Positions 35,190-44,358 of a stretch of DNA of 64,000 nt are shown here, piece after piece. The notes beneath the pieces are model-generated. The model was given only the letters and a program-made list of their open reading frames with translations, did no database searches and had not been told where the DNA came from. Source of the DNA: Candidatus Scybalocola faecavium (lineage in GTDB: Bacteria > Bacillota > Clostridia > Lachnospirales > Lachnospiraceae); the NCBI GenBank assembly GCA_018713145.1, contig DVFP01000025.1, positions 62,001 to 126,000 of the forward strand, given 5' to 3'. The first letter of the stretch is position 1. Every line of letters starts with the position of its first letter. The position numbers were made by a program, and so were the translations under genes.

Positions 35190-35942
35190 ATGAATATTAT
35201 TGAAACCCATGATCTGACGAAATGCTATGGAGATTTTGCGGCAGTTTCCCATGTAAGCCTCCACATTCCAAAAGGTCAGGTCTACGGATTCCTGGGGCCT
35301 AACGGCGCCGGAAAATCTACCACCATGAAAATGTTTCTCGGGCTGACCCGACCTACCGGCGGAAGCTTTAAGATTAACGGAAAGACCTACCCTGCCCAGC
35401 GAATGGAGATTTTAAGGGACATTGGCTCCTTTATTGAAGCTCCTGCCTTTTATGGGAATCTCACCGGAGGGGAAAACCTGGAAATCATCCGACGTATCCT
35501 GGGACTTCCCAAACAATGTGTGGATGATACTCTGGCTTTGGTGGGGCTTGAGCCATATAAAAACCGGCTGGCGAAAAAATATTCTCTGGGCATGAAGCAG
35601 CGACTTGGCCTGGCCTCCGCCCTTATGGGCCAGCCTCCGATCCTGATCCTGGATGAGCCTACCAACGGCCTGGACCCGGCAGGGATCCATGAAATCCGGT
35701 CACTGATCCGTTCCCTGCCCAGCCAATATGACTGTACCGTCCTTGTATCATCCCATCTTCTGTCAGAAATCGAACTAATGGCAGATACTATCGGCATCTT
35801 AAACCACGGACATTTGCTTTTTGAAGGCACTTTAGGCGATTTAAAGGCCATTGCCCGTTCCGATGGATTTCCTACCGATAACCTGGAACACATGTTCCTG
35901 GCCATGATCGACCAGGACAACCGAAAGCGGGTGAAACGATGA
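35190..35942 (+). CDS. Lantibiotic-immunity-like ABC transporter ATPase, module A
   Basis: This 250-residue ATPase belongs to the BcrA/LanF group. The features are GPNGAGKSTTMKM (Walker A), YSLGMKQRLGLASAL (signature of this group, LG in place of LSGGQ), LILDEPTNGLDP and SSHLLSEIE. A frame extending upstream to 35115 would include the promoter; ATG 35190 is chosen, with AAAGGAG 11 nt before it. It overlaps the permease by 4 nt. The substrate, such as a lantibiotic or other peptide antibiotic, is inferred from family resemblance. Confidence 0.9.
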   Translation: MNIIETHDLTKCYGDFAAVSHVSLHIPKGQVYGFLGPNGAGKSTTMKMFLGLTRPTGGSFKINGKTYPAQRMEILRDIGSFIEAPAFYGNLTGGENLEIIRRILGLPKQCVDDTLALVGLEPYKNRLAKKYSLGMKQRLGLASALMGQPPILILDEPTNGLDPAGIHEIRSLIRSLPSQYDCTVLVSSHLLSEIELMADTIGILNHGHLLFEGTLGDLKAIARSDGFPTDNLEHMFLAMIDQDNRKRVKR

Positions 35943-37510
35943 TGCTTAACCTGGAGCGAAAAAAGCTCTGCCGAACAGGCTACTTTCCTGCCATCCTTGC
36001 CGGAAGCCTGGCTGCCTCGGCATTTCCCATGGCAAATATGATCGTCCGTCCAAAAACATTTACTGTTCAGCCGGGAAATGCCCTGACTATCCTTCTTACT
36101 TCCAACTGGCAGATGATGGCCATGCTGAACATCCTTACAGCAGTCTGCACCATATGCATCATGTACCACACAGAATTTGCGGACCGGGGGGACCAGAAAA
36201 TGTCCGTACTTCCTGTCCGGCCTTTGTCCATGTTTTTATGTAAGCTTATTATTGCCGCGGCAAGCCAGGCTTTTATGATCCTGATTGAAAGTCTCATTCT
36301 GGCCGGCTGTGTCCTTTTTTGGTTTCCGGACCGGCCCCTGGACCTATCACTGCTTTTACAGCAGGGCATTTTTTCCTGGATCATGGCTCTGCCGGCCGTG
36401 ATGCTCATGCTGGTCATTGCCTCCTTGTGCAAAAACATGTGGATTTCCTTAGGCACCGGGGTGATTCTTGTATTTACATTTACCATTTTCCAGGGAGGGC
36501 CTCTCATATTAAGCCTGCTGCCCTTTTCCACCCCATATGCTCTTTATGAGGATGTTGTTTCTGAAGGACATCTGCTTTTATATACAGGCGTGTGTGCCGC
36601 GTGGGTCATGGGCTTTGCCCTGGCCGGCATTTTCATTCAGATGATCCTCCGCCATCCACCGGCCTTAAGGAAAGTGCCGGTTCAAACAAAATCTTCCACG
36701 GTCCGTCAGGTCCACACTCCCGGAAATTCCTTCGCCATGGGGCATTTTCCCATATTGGCTGTTGAGCTGATGAAAATCCGCCGTTCAAAAATCTTCCTGA
36801 TCCTGCTGGCACCGGTACTCCTTATGTGGATCCCCAGTGTGCTGAACGGAAACCTTGCCCTGGAAACTGCTTCCCCGTCCATGTCCCCGGAGCAAAATTT
36901 CTTTATCCAGGGCTTTATGGGGATGGTCTGGTTTATGATCCCGGCAACTTTAGTGATTATTACCGTGCTCCTTACACAGACAGAACGCCAAAACCGGGGA
37001 CTTTTAAAAATGCTGTCCCTGCCGGTAAATACGGCAAAGCTGTGCCTGACCAAGTTTGTCCTCCTGCTCCTGCTGGAACTGGTCCAGATCATTATGATCA
37101 CCGGAGGATATTTTATCAGCGCAGCTCTTGTGTCCTTAAATCAAGGATACAGCTTTATGCTTGATCCTCTTTATGTGTGCGGATTTGCCGCAGAAGTTTA
37201 CTTAACCGCCATTCCTATGGCTGCTTTGTTCTGGATGATCGCTGTACTGATCCGGACACCGGTATTTGCTGTAGGTCTTGGCCTGGCATCCGTTGTTCCG
37301 GCAGTTTTGATTTTAAATACCCGCTTCTGGTTTGCCTACCCCATGTGCTATCCCTTTTATGTGCTTATGGTAGAATACGGAAAAGCTTCCCAGGGGATTT
37401 TTACCACATCCATCCAGTGGCTGCCCTGGATCCCGGTGGCAGCCGTCATTACCGGAGCGGCCCTGGCAATTGCCTCCATTGGTTTTGGATTTCAAAGAGA
37501 AAGAGGTTGA
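35939..37510 (+). CDS. Fused double ABC-2 permease, module A
   Basis: This 523-residue protein has about twelve hydrophobic segments in two similar halves (about residues 1-250 and 275-523) joined by a polar, Pro/Lys/Thr-rich linker. Each half has the ABC-2/LanE-LanG look: an N-terminal cytoplasmic stretch, a first helix, a long hydrophilic loop and a cluster of helices. In most systems two separate permeases (LanE and LanG) are encoded; here they are one chain. Start codon ATGATG overlaps the ATPase stop. Confidence 0.85.
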   Translation: MMLNLERKKLCRTGYFPAILAGSLAASAFPMANMIVRPKTFTVQPGNALTILLTSNWQMMAMLNILTAVCTICIMYHTEFADRGDQKMSVLPVRPLSMFLCKLIIAAASQAFMILIESLILAGCVLFWFPDRPLDLSLLLQQGIFSWIMALPAVMLMLVIASLCKNMWISLGTGVILVFTFTIFQGGPLILSLLPFSTPYALYEDVVSEGHLLLYTGVCAAWVMGFALAGIFIQMILRHPPALRKVPVQTKSSTVRQVHTPGNSFAMGHFPILAVELMKIRRSKIFLILLAPVLLMWIPSVLNGNLALETASPSMSPEQNFFIQGFMGMVWFMIPATLVIITVLLTQTERQNRGLLKMLSLPVNTAKLCLTKFVLLLLLELVQIIMITGGYFISAALVSLNQGYSFMLDPLYVCGFAAEVYLTAIPMAALFWMIAVLIRTPVFAVGLGLASVVPAVLILNTRFWFAYPMCYPFYVLMVEYGKASQGIFTTSIQWLPWIPVAAVITGAALAIASIGFGFQRERG

Positions 37511-37511
37511 A

Positions 37512-37796
37512 ATGATGAAAAAGAAAGTATATATGACAATTTCCACACTGATGCTGTTTATCCCATGGACGATTTTGATCCTCCGGATGTTTGACTGGGC
37601 ACTTAAGACCCCTGCGGCCCAGATCACCATAGGAATTTATGGAGCCTTTATGATCTTTTCCTTTATTTTTACACTTCTCGCCTATACGAAAGGCGGTGTA
37701 AAAAATACGTGGATGCAGATCTGTACGGTTATTACCGGAATCTATGGCGTCGGCGCTATTGGGTTACTTTGTCTTTTTATCGCCGGACTGTTTTGA
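37512..37796 (+). CDS. Small membrane protein of module A
   Basis: This 94-residue protein has three hydrophobic segments: about residues 5-24, 33-55 and 67-92. There are no recognisable motifs. AAAGAGG precedes ATG 37512, one base after the permease stop. It is probably an accessory component of the transporter operon, by position only. Confidence 0.65.
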   Translation: MMKKKVYMTISTLMLFIPWTILILRMFDWALKTPAAQITIGIYGAFMIFSFIFTLLAYTKGGVKNTWMQICTVITGIYGVGAIGLLCLFIAGLF

Positions 37797-37824
37797 TCCG
37801 GCCGGAAAAAGGAGATGTTGGATA

Positions 37825-38346
37825 ATGAAAGAAAAAGAACAGTTTCCCCGTATCATTCCCAGGGTGTCTAAAGGCGCGGCCGGCCTTCTGGCCCTGTGCC
37901 TGATCCTGATCCTGGTTTTCGGACTTTCAGGCTGCTCTGGCAGAGGCAGCCTGAAGGATAATGTTTTAGATGGATTTAATGACCTGCTTTTATATTTCAG
38001 CGATCAGGCCCTTACAGAGGATAAGGATCTTCACGGAACAAGAATCGCCGGGGAAGATTCCTACACAGGTACCTACACCGGCGATTATGAGGGATTTTCC
38101 GGAAAGGAATATCTTTTCGGCGGAACCTCCCTGGCACGGGAAAAAGGAAAAAATCTTAATATAACTTATAACCTTCACATTACCTCCGGAGAGGCCCGGC
38201 TTTACTGGCGAGAGAAAGAAACTACCCACACCATCGCCCGGGACTCCCAGGATGGTACTTACACTATTTCCCTCTCCGGGGGAGATAATTACATTACCCT
38301 GGAAGGCGAAGACTTTACCGGGACATTAAGTATTGCGGTAGAATAA
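37825..38346 (+). CDS. Secreted lipoprotein-like protein of module A
   Basis: This 173-residue protein has a basic N-terminus and a hydrophobic stretch ending FGLSGC, a plausible lipobox, then a mostly beta-strand extracellular domain. It starts at ATG 37825 with AAAGGAG upstream. The last gene before a strong terminator, it is in the same transcription unit as the ABC transporter. A self-protection lipoprotein comparable to LanI is one possibility, but no sequence link is visible. Confidence 0.65.
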   Translation: MKEKEQFPRIIPRVSKGAAGLLALCLILILVFGLSGCSGRGSLKDNVLDGFNDLLLYFSDQALTEDKDLHGTRIAGEDSYTGTYTGDYEGFSGKEYLFGGTSLAREKGKNLNITYNLHITSGEARLYWREKETTHTIARDSQDGTYTISLSGGDNYITLEGEDFTGTLSIAVE

Positions 38347-38349
38347 ATT

Positions 38350-38375
38350 GGATAGGGGAAATTTTTCCCCTATCC
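38350..38375 (+). terminator. Terminator of the module A transporter operon
   Basis: GGATAGGGGAAA and TTTCCCCTATCC pair around a TT centre; it lies 4 nt after the lipoprotein stop. Confidence 0.8.
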
Positions 38376-38432
38376 GATTTATTCCAGATATTTCATCACT
38401 GTTCACGGGCTAAACAGTAACAATATTTCTTT

Positions 38433-38699
38433 TTATTTGTCCGAATAATGACCTTTACATTGGAGGACAATAATCGTATCATCCCTAAATTCGTAAACCA
38501 ACCGGTCTTTTTCATTAATTCTTCGGCTCCACTTTCCGCTCAAATCGCCCTTTAGTGGTTCTGGTTTTCCTTCTCCGGCAAATGGATCACGCTGGATGTC
38601 TTTAAGCAATGCATTAATTTTCCGTAATGTTCTTTTATCCTGTATTTGCCAGTAAATATACTCACCCCAGGCGTCTTCGGCAAATGTAATTTTACTCAT
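38433..38699 (-). CDS. yoeB: YoeB-family mRNA interferase toxin
   Basis: This 88-residue toxin matches the YoeB/RelE group, which cuts mRNA on the ribosome. The opening ITFAEDAWGEYIYWQ, the basic SGKWSRRINEKDRLVYEF segment and the C-terminal catalytic KGHYSDK are present. The start overlaps the antitoxin stop region by 8 nt, giving coupled translation with antitoxin first. It ends near a GTTACTGTTCAC-like palindrome. Confidence 0.92.
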   Translation of the reverse strand: MSKITFAEDAWGEYIYWQIQDKRTLRKINALLKDIQRDPFAGEGKPEPLKGDLSGKWSRRINEKDRLVYEFRDDTIIVLQCKGHYSDK

Positions 38700-38964
38700 C
38701 CGCTAATGCCTCCAGCTCCTCCATGGTTTTATTTACAACATGTCCGGCCTTAACCTGAGAATCTGCCTTTCGCAGTTGATTCAAATTTCTTTCAGAGTAA
38801 AAATCTACTTCCGGCGCTGTAACATCAAACGGAATTCTGCGGTCACGCAATGCTCTCTTGGCATAAATGGTAAAAAAAGTCGTTATGTTCATCCCCATGG
38901 CATCGCACATTTCATCCAGATCTTTTTTTAACTGATCATCCAAACGAATACTTACTGTTGTCAT
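38692..38964 (-). CDS. RelB/DinJ-family antitoxin
   Basis: This 90-residue protein opens with MTTVSIRLDDQLKKDLDEMC, a ribbon-helix-helix DNA-binding opening, followed by ITTFFTIYAKRALRD, which is typical for RelB/DinJ. The C-terminus is acidic and would wrap the toxin. ATG 38964 is preferred to TTG 38970, because AGGAGG is 8 nt upstream. The gene precedes yoeB with 8-nt overlap. Confidence 0.88.
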   Translation of the reverse strand: MTTVSIRLDDQLKKDLDEMCDAMGMNITTFFTIYAKRALRDRRIPFDVTAPEVDFYSERNLNQLRKADSQVKAGHVVNKTMEELEALADE

Positions 38965-38983
38965 ATTCAACGCCTCCTTTCAC

Positions 38984-39016
38984 TTAAAGTATATGCAATA
39001 TTTACTTAAAATGCAA
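38984..39016 (-). promoter_or_regulatory. Antitoxin-toxin promoter with overlapping palindrome
   Basis: On the minus strand TTGCAT (39011-39016), a 17-nt spacer and TATACT (38988-38993) lie 24 nt ahead of the antitoxin ATG. The imperfect palindrome TTAAGTA...TACTTTAA (38984-39009) covers the spacer and -10, the usual position of an RHH operator used for autorepression. Confidence 0.75.
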
Positions 39017-39061
39017 GCATTTTCATTACAAAAGCAGCATTTTTATACTTTTTGTATTCTA

Positions 39062-41605
39062 TTACTCGATTACATGTAACCTCTGTATAATACTCCCTCG
39101 CGTAATAAATCGGAGGCACAAAATCGGCACTGCCACAGAAACCACAGCAATCAGCGGCAAAAGCAAAGCAACCGGAATTAAAGTAAAGGTGTACACCATC
39201 ACCCATGATCCCATATTTTCGATGATCCCCGGCATAATAAAATATTCAAAAAGTGTGCTGACCGGAAGGATGATCACAGCCATAAGGGCCGCGTATAAGA
39301 TTCCTTCCAGTAAAACCATCTGCTTTAGCTGACTGCGGCTCATGCCAAGGCTTTCATAAACAGCAAATTCCTGTTTCCGGCTTATGGTTTTTGCTGCCAG
39401 CAGGTTCATAAAGTTCACCAATGCGATAGCAGAAAAAACTCCCCCTACGATAAGGGACGCAAGGACGGTATTTAACCGGGCGCTGACGAAATTCTCCTGA
39501 TATTCACTGCGTCTTGTGATCTCAATGCCCCGATACATTCCCTGAGCATATTCATCCAGATAGGACTCAAAGGAATCCTGGCAGCTATGATCAATATTAA
39601 CTGCCATCTGACGGATTCCCTGTCCGGGGAACATAGCATCAAAAACTTTAGGCGGCACAAAATAATATAAGCAGAAGGCCGCTTCATGGCTGTTTCCGCC
39701 GCTAAGCAGGGTACTGGCAAGAGTTGTAGAACCCAGAACCGTAAATTCCCGGCCTTCCAGGGTAATACTCTCCCCGGCAGCCGGGGATGAGATTCCCCGG
39801 GCATTGGCCCCGGCAGCAAGAACATAATCGCCGCTTTCAAAGGCGTCTTCGTCATAAGCGCCGCTTGTAAAAACATTTTCCTCAAGAAAATGTTCCAGAT
39901 AATCCCGTTCCAAAGATACAATGATTCCAATATACTCTCCAGTTTTCTCCAGACGGGAAAGCCCATCCTGCCAGTCCGGATACCCGGCCATTTCCTCCCG
40001 CCGGGAAATATCTGATCCCGGCTCTGCTTCATTGTAATAATCCGACAGCCTTTTGGAAAGCTCCGGCGAAGCTTTCAAGGTCACCTCATGGCTTTTTAAG
40101 GCGCTGACCGAAGTTACCTCCGGCCTCCGGGCTATTTCCATGACCGTCTCATCAGTAATAGCCAGATTGTCCTGGTTATACTGCTGTACAGATAAATATG
40201 CGGAACCGTCTGTAATGGAATAATCCCAGGGGGACATTGCTTCCATGTAAATCTCTTCCTTAATACTTACATACTGAGTCCATACTGAACAAAGCATGAG
40301 CACAGATAAAAGCATAACACATACTGTAATCAGCGTCCGGGGCAGCCCACGGCCAAGGGTCCGGACAGCCAGACGGAGGATCGACACACGGCCATCTGTT
40401 CTGTGGGACTTTTTTAGGAATCTTTTACCGCTTTCCCTCATAAGCTGCATCGGAAGCTTGCCGGACATTTTAAGCAGGGGCAGCAGGTAAGCCAGGATAA
40501 CTGTAGCTGCAGTGAAAATTCCCGCCAGAGCAAACGGTTGCCAGGAAAGGAAATAAATAGCCGGATTTTCATCCAGGCCGATAACAACCCGGCTGGTCAC
40601 CGCCAAATGTATCAAAAATCCGATCACGGCTCCCGGGATCAGTCCGCTCAAAGTGACGCAAAAGGCCTTTGCTCCGAGAAAATACCGAAGCTGTCTGGGC
40701 GTCATTCCAAGAGCTTTCAAGCCGGCAAAAAAACCGTCATCCTTTTCTCCGGTCACATGGACAATACCGTAGATCATTAAAAATCCGCAGATAATGACCA
40801 GCACAGCCGGCTCATAAAAAGGACGGGCCTGTCCCGATGCCTGTTCCATCCGGGCCTGATTATACGCAAGATTCGTCGTATAGGATGCTTCAAAAAGTCC
40901 CTGTTCAGAAAGAATACGGGCAGCCTGGCTTTCCAGATCTTTCGGCTGATATAAAGTCACCCCTAAGGTAATGTTTGGGCTGACGCTGCTGTCATAATCC
41001 GGCATAAGGGTTTTTGCCGTATCTGCCGAAATCCACGCGCAGGCTTCTGAAAAGTTGGTAGGACTAGCCCACCAGCCGCACAAAGTAAATTCTGAGGTAT
41101 GCTCCTGCCCATTGGCATCTGTCCACTGTAAGGTCACCGGTGCTCCGATCTCATGAAGGATTCCCAGAGAATCCATAGTAAATTCATCCATGGCAATCTG
41201 TCCCTGGCCCTGGGGCAGATTCCCGGTTTCCGGAACAGACAAGACCGTCCGGGCATAATCCCGGTCTGTCACAGCCAGCTTTACAGACCTCTGGCCTAAA
41301 AGAGGATCTGAAAGCTGCCCTACAGTGCTGATGCGGACACTGCTTTTAATACTGGAATTTTGGGCCAGCAGATCGGCCTCCTCCTCCGTCAGCCCTGTAT
41401 ACAAAATATGACTGGTAGAGCCGTAGGTATACTGATAGTTTAAAAGAAAGGCATCCTCCACAGAATTTCCCAATAAGAATAAAAATGAATAAAGTCCCAT
41501 GACCAAAGCTGCCGCAACAATAAGGATCAGATTTTTTATCCTATGGAAATAAAAATCCCGTCCCACAAGCCTGCGGCAGATTTTAAGATTGTTATTTAAA
41601 AGCAT
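39062..41605 (-). CDS. FtsX-type ABC transporter permease, module B
   Basis: This 847-residue permease has a first membrane segment near residue 30 (LILIVAAALVMGLYSFLFL), a long extracellular domain of about 200 residues, a block of three helices (about residues 260-385), a second extracellular domain of about 250 residues and a last FtsX block with ISRKQEFAVYESLGMSRSQL. This duplicate arrangement is that of MacB/FtsX-superfamily permeases. ATG 41605 is chosen, just after AAGGAGG. It is the last gene of a minus-strand operon with its ATPase, kinase and regulator. Confidence 0.88.
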   Translation of the reverse strand: MLLNNNLKICRRLVGRDFYFHRIKNLILIVAAALVMGLYSFLFLLGNSVEDAFLLNYQYTYGSTSHILYTGLTEEEADLLAQNSSIKSSVRISTVGQLSDPLLGQRSVKLAVTDRDYARTVLSVPETGNLPQGQGQIAMDEFTMDSLGILHEIGAPVTLQWTDANGQEHTSEFTLCGWWASPTNFSEACAWISADTAKTLMPDYDSSVSPNITLGVTLYQPKDLESQAARILSEQGLFEASYTTNLAYNQARMEQASGQARPFYEPAVLVIICGFLMIYGIVHVTGEKDDGFFAGLKALGMTPRQLRYFLGAKAFCVTLSGLIPGAVIGFLIHLAVTSRVVIGLDENPAIYFLSWQPFALAGIFTAATVILAYLLPLLKMSGKLPMQLMRESGKRFLKKSHRTDGRVSILRLAVRTLGRGLPRTLITVCVMLLSVLMLCSVWTQYVSIKEEIYMEAMSPWDYSITDGSAYLSVQQYNQDNLAITDETVMEIARRPEVTSVSALKSHEVTLKASPELSKRLSDYYNEAEPGSDISRREEMAGYPDWQDGLSRLEKTGEYIGIIVSLERDYLEHFLEENVFTSGAYDEDAFESGDYVLAAGANARGISSPAAGESITLEGREFTVLGSTTLASTLLSGGNSHEAAFCLYYFVPPKVFDAMFPGQGIRQMAVNIDHSCQDSFESYLDEYAQGMYRGIEITRRSEYQENFVSARLNTVLASLIVGGVFSAIALVNFMNLLAAKTISRKQEFAVYESLGMSRSQLKQMVLLEGILYAALMAVIILPVSTLFEYFIMPGIIENMGSWVMVYTFTLIPVALLLPLIAVVSVAVPILCLRFITRGSIIQRLHVIE

Positions 41606-41615
41606 GGCCCCCTCC

Positions 41616-42281
41616 TTACCGGCAGATCCGGCCATCTTTAATCATGACCACACGATCTGCCATTTGGGCCAGCTCCAGGTTATGGGTAATCATAACAAGA
41701 GTCTGATGATAAGTTTCCACACAAATCTTTAAAAGCCCCATAACATTTTGTCCCGTAACAGAATCCAGATTTCCTGTAGGCTCATCTGCAAGAATGATCG
41801 CAGGTTTTGCCACCAGTGCCCGGGCAACTGCGGTCCGCTGCTGGCCTCCCCCGGAAAGCTGGTTTGGGTAAGCATCCAGCCGTTCCTCTAAATGGAGCAG
41901 TTTTGTTATCTCCTGATAAAAATCCATATCCGGCCGGGTACCTGCAAGACTTAAAGGGAAAAGTATATTCTCCCGAATGGTCAATGTAGAGATCAGGTTA
42001 AAATTCTGATAAATAAAGCCCACCTTGCTCCGACGAAAAACCGCCAGCTGTCTTTCCTTTAATCCTAAAAGACTCATGCCATCAACGATAACTTCACCCT
42101 CGTCCGGCACATCCAGACCGCCCATCATATTTAAAAGAGTCGTCTTTCCTGAACCGGAGGCGCCGATAATGGCGGTAAATTTTCCTTTCTCGATAGAAAG
42201 GTCTATCCCATCCAAGGCCTTAACCTGATTATCTCCTTTCCCGAAATATTTCTTCAGTCCACGTACTGTCACAATGTCCAC
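41616..42281 (-). CDS. ABC transporter ATPase (MacB/LolD type), module B
   Basis: This 221-residue ATPase has [12 protein letters not shown] (Walker A), [15 protein letters not shown] (signature, with an inserted Gly) and [10 protein letters not shown]. It is the usual partner for an FtsX-type permease. It lies 10 nt upstream of the permease and 26 nt downstream of the kinase. The odd extra Gly in the LSGGQ motif (LSGGGQQ) is visible. Confidence 0.92.
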   Translation of the reverse strand: MDIVTVRGLKKYFGKGDNQVKALDGIDLSIEKGKFTAIIGASGSGKTTLLNMMGGLDVPDEGEVIVDGMSLLGLKERQLAVFRRSKVGFIYQNFNLISTLTIRENILFPLSLAGTRPDMDFYQEITKLLHLEERLDAYPNQLSGGGQQRTAVARALVAKPAIILADEPTGNLDSVTGQNVMGLLKICVETYHQTLVMITHNLELAQMADRVVMIKDGRICR

Positions 42282-42307
42282 AACGTATGTCCTCTCTTTC
42301 CTATGGG

Positions 42308-43333
42308 TTATGAATTAAGCAGATACACAGAAAATGTCGTCCCCTGTCCCAGACAGGAGGCGACGCTGATATATCCTTTTTCCAGGGCAATGATACTGCC
42401 GGCAAGATAAAGTCCCAGGCCTACGCCCTCTTCCCCGGCCACCTGGGCGGTTCGGTAAAACCGTTTAAAAATGTCATTATAATGTTCTTCCCCGATGCCG
42501 ATTCCGGTATCTGCAATATCAATACGCGTATAAAACTGCCACGGCCGCACCGTTACCGTCACGCTGCCGCCCTCCGGCGTATATTTCACGCCATTATCCA
42601 GAATATTTCCCAGAGCCTCTGCCGTCCATTTCGGATCGTGACGGGCAAGAATACCGCTGTCACACGACGCGGAAAGGGTGATCCCCTTCTTCTCAGCCTT
42701 GGCCCATACTGTGCTCATCGCCCGGGCAATGGTTTCAGATACAGGATTTTCATCCACATGCAGGGTAAAGGTGCCGGTCTCCAGACGGGACATTTTAATC
42801 AATGACTGCATTAAAAAATCAAGCTTATTGATCTGAACATCCATAGTATGCATAAACTCGCCCCGTTTTTCCTCCGGAAAACCGGGATTTTTCAAAATGT
42901 CCGCATACAGCTTAAGATTTGCCACCGGCGTTTTCACCTGATGGGAAATATCGCTGACCAGCTCCTGAATGACGGCCTTATCATGACGGCTGTCCTTCCG
43001 GTCTTCACTCATCACATCATAAAACCGGATCAGCTTTTCCGAAACCTTCCCTGTAAGAGAATCCTCATAAGCCCGGCTGATTTCCGGCTCTTTTCCGGAC
43101 ATAAGGTCATCCAGCACATCACAAAGCTCATCGGCAAAGCGGTAGATCTGGCGGCGCTGAAGCCATATACCAAGACCTGCTGCCAGATAAATGCCTCCGC
43201 ACACAGCCAACATTCCAAAACGCGCCCCCGTTCTTGGCACAAAGGACCAGATCATCCACACCAGCATCAGGGTAAATCCCACAAATACTACTGGAATAAA
43301 AACTTTTGTTCCATTTTTGATCCACCGCTTCAT
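42308..43333 (-). CDS. Sensor histidine kinase with short extracellular loop, module B
   Basis: This 341-residue kinase has two membrane segments (about residues 12-31 and 39-58) separated by a loop of under 10 residues, the intramembrane-sensing kinase arrangement. The HisKA box has His in VSDISHQVKTPVANL, and the ATPase has LDNGVKYTP, ADTGIGI and GVGLGLYL. ATG 43333 overlaps the regulator stop by 4 nt (ATGA) with GGGAGG 6 nt upstream. With no large sensor domain, it may sense through the ABC transporter downstream. Confidence 0.92.
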   Translation of the reverse strand: MKRWIKNGTKVFIPVVFVGFTLMLVWMIWSFVPRTGARFGMLAVCGGIYLAAGLGIWLQRRQIYRFADELCDVLDDLMSGKEPEISRAYEDSLTGKVSEKLIRFYDVMSEDRKDSRHDKAVIQELVSDISHQVKTPVANLKLYADILKNPGFPEEKRGEFMHTMDVQINKLDFLMQSLIKMSRLETGTFTLHVDENPVSETIARAMSTVWAKAEKKGITLSASCDSGILARHDPKWTAEALGNILDNGVKYTPEGGSVTVTVRPWQFYTRIDIADTGIGIGEEHYNDIFKRFYRTAQVAGEEGVGLGLYLAGSIIALEKGYISVASCLGQGTTFSVYLLNS

Positions 43334-44019
43334 GGCCGGCCTCCCGTCCATATATAGCCCATCCCACGCACCGTCTTTATGTAAGTATGGGTCTCATCCT
43401 CGATTTTTGACCGGAGACGGTTCATGGCCACAGTAAGGGAATGATCGTCAATAAAATTCCCCTCACTGTCCCACAGCCGTTCTAAAAGCCGCTGCCGGGT
43501 CAGGATATTTCCTGTATTTTCTGTAAGGATCTTAAGAAGCTTGTATTCATTTGCCGTAATGGACAGCTTTTCACTGCCCCGCACTGCGGTAAGGGCTGAA
43601 AAATTCACTACAAGATAACCGTCGCTCCACACATCCGCCCCAGGCGCTCCCTGCTTTTCCCCCCGGCGCAGAGCTACCTCTACCCGGCGCAAAAGGATGG
43701 GCATACTAAAGGGCTTGGTCACATAGTCCTCCGCCCCTACATCGAATCCGTTAAGCACATCGGTTTCCAGATCATTGGCTGTTAGAAAGATCACCGGCAG
43801 TTCCGGGTGATCCCGTTTAATTTCCCGACAAAGATCAAAGCCATTTCCATCGGGAAGGTTGACATCCAGAAGAATTAAAGAAAATGTATCACTTGAAAGC
43901 AAATACCGGGCTTTTGCGCAATTATACGCTGCCGCGGAAATATAGCCTTTCGTATCCAGTTCAAAACAAAGCCCTGCATTAAGGGCAAGATCATCCTCAA
44001 TTACAAGAATCCGTTCCAT
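43330..44019 (-). CDS. OmpR-family response regulator, module B
   Basis: This 229-residue regulator has receiver features ILVIEDDLALN, ILLDVNLPDGNGF (phospho-Asp) and VTKPFSM, and a winged-helix domain ending VRGMGYIW. It opens the minus-strand operon RR-HK-ATPase-permease. The likely role is to turn on this module's transporter on peptide or envelope stress; the signal is not readable. Confidence 0.93.
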   Translation of the reverse strand: MERILVIEDDLALNAGLCFELDTKGYISAAAYNCAKARYLLSSDTFSLILLDVNLPDGNGFDLCREIKRDHPELPVIFLTANDLETDVLNGFDVGAEDYVTKPFSMPILLRRVEVALRRGEKQGAPGADVWSDGYLVVNFSALTAVRGSEKLSITANEYKLLKILTENTGNILTRQRLLERLWDSEGNFIDDHSLTVAMNRLRSKIEDETHTYIKTVRGMGYIWTGGRP

Positions 44020-44358
44020 AAATAAGTTCTCTCCAGTAACACAAGTTTAGCCAGGGCAGAGCATTTACTGCCCTGGCCGCAAAAAATGAGTTGTCCGACA
44101 AATGGGCATGAGACACGGGTCGCTCCCCACTTCGTGGTCTTCGCTGCCGCTATGGTCCCACTAAACGAACGTCCACCGGACGTTAAACGCCCGCAATCCT
44201 AAAAACACTTTGGCTTGCAGATGATTTCCCCAATCTTCGCCATCTTTTAGGCAGAGTATGGAATAATTTTACCATGCACATTAGTGAATGGCAATAATCC
44301 ATTCCATTTTCGACGGAAAATACCCAGAAATGAACAGCGGCTGGACTGGAGTGAAAAC
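44020..44358. repeat. Repeat-containing spacer between module B and the diguanylate cyclase
   Basis: The 339-bp spacer has no gene I can support. It holds a GCCAGGGCAG/CTGCCCTGGC hairpin (44050-44077), the dispersed element shared with 13402-13441 (44086-44126, 37 of 41 aligned bases) and, further on, a CGCAATCCTAAAAACAC segment near 44193-44208 like that at 34911-34924. The two stems could let this fold into one long hairpin. Nothing else is identified. Confidence 0.6.

Noticed and set aside
35450-36169. Long antisense frame across the module A ATPase and permease
   Set aside because: Shadow of two overlapping genes; composition is unlike a real protein.
44050-44077. Intrinsic terminator of the diguanylate cyclase gene
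   Set aside because: The hairpin is perfect, but no T-run follows on the minus strand and it lies about 280 nt beyond the gene end, so it was kept only as a repeat region.
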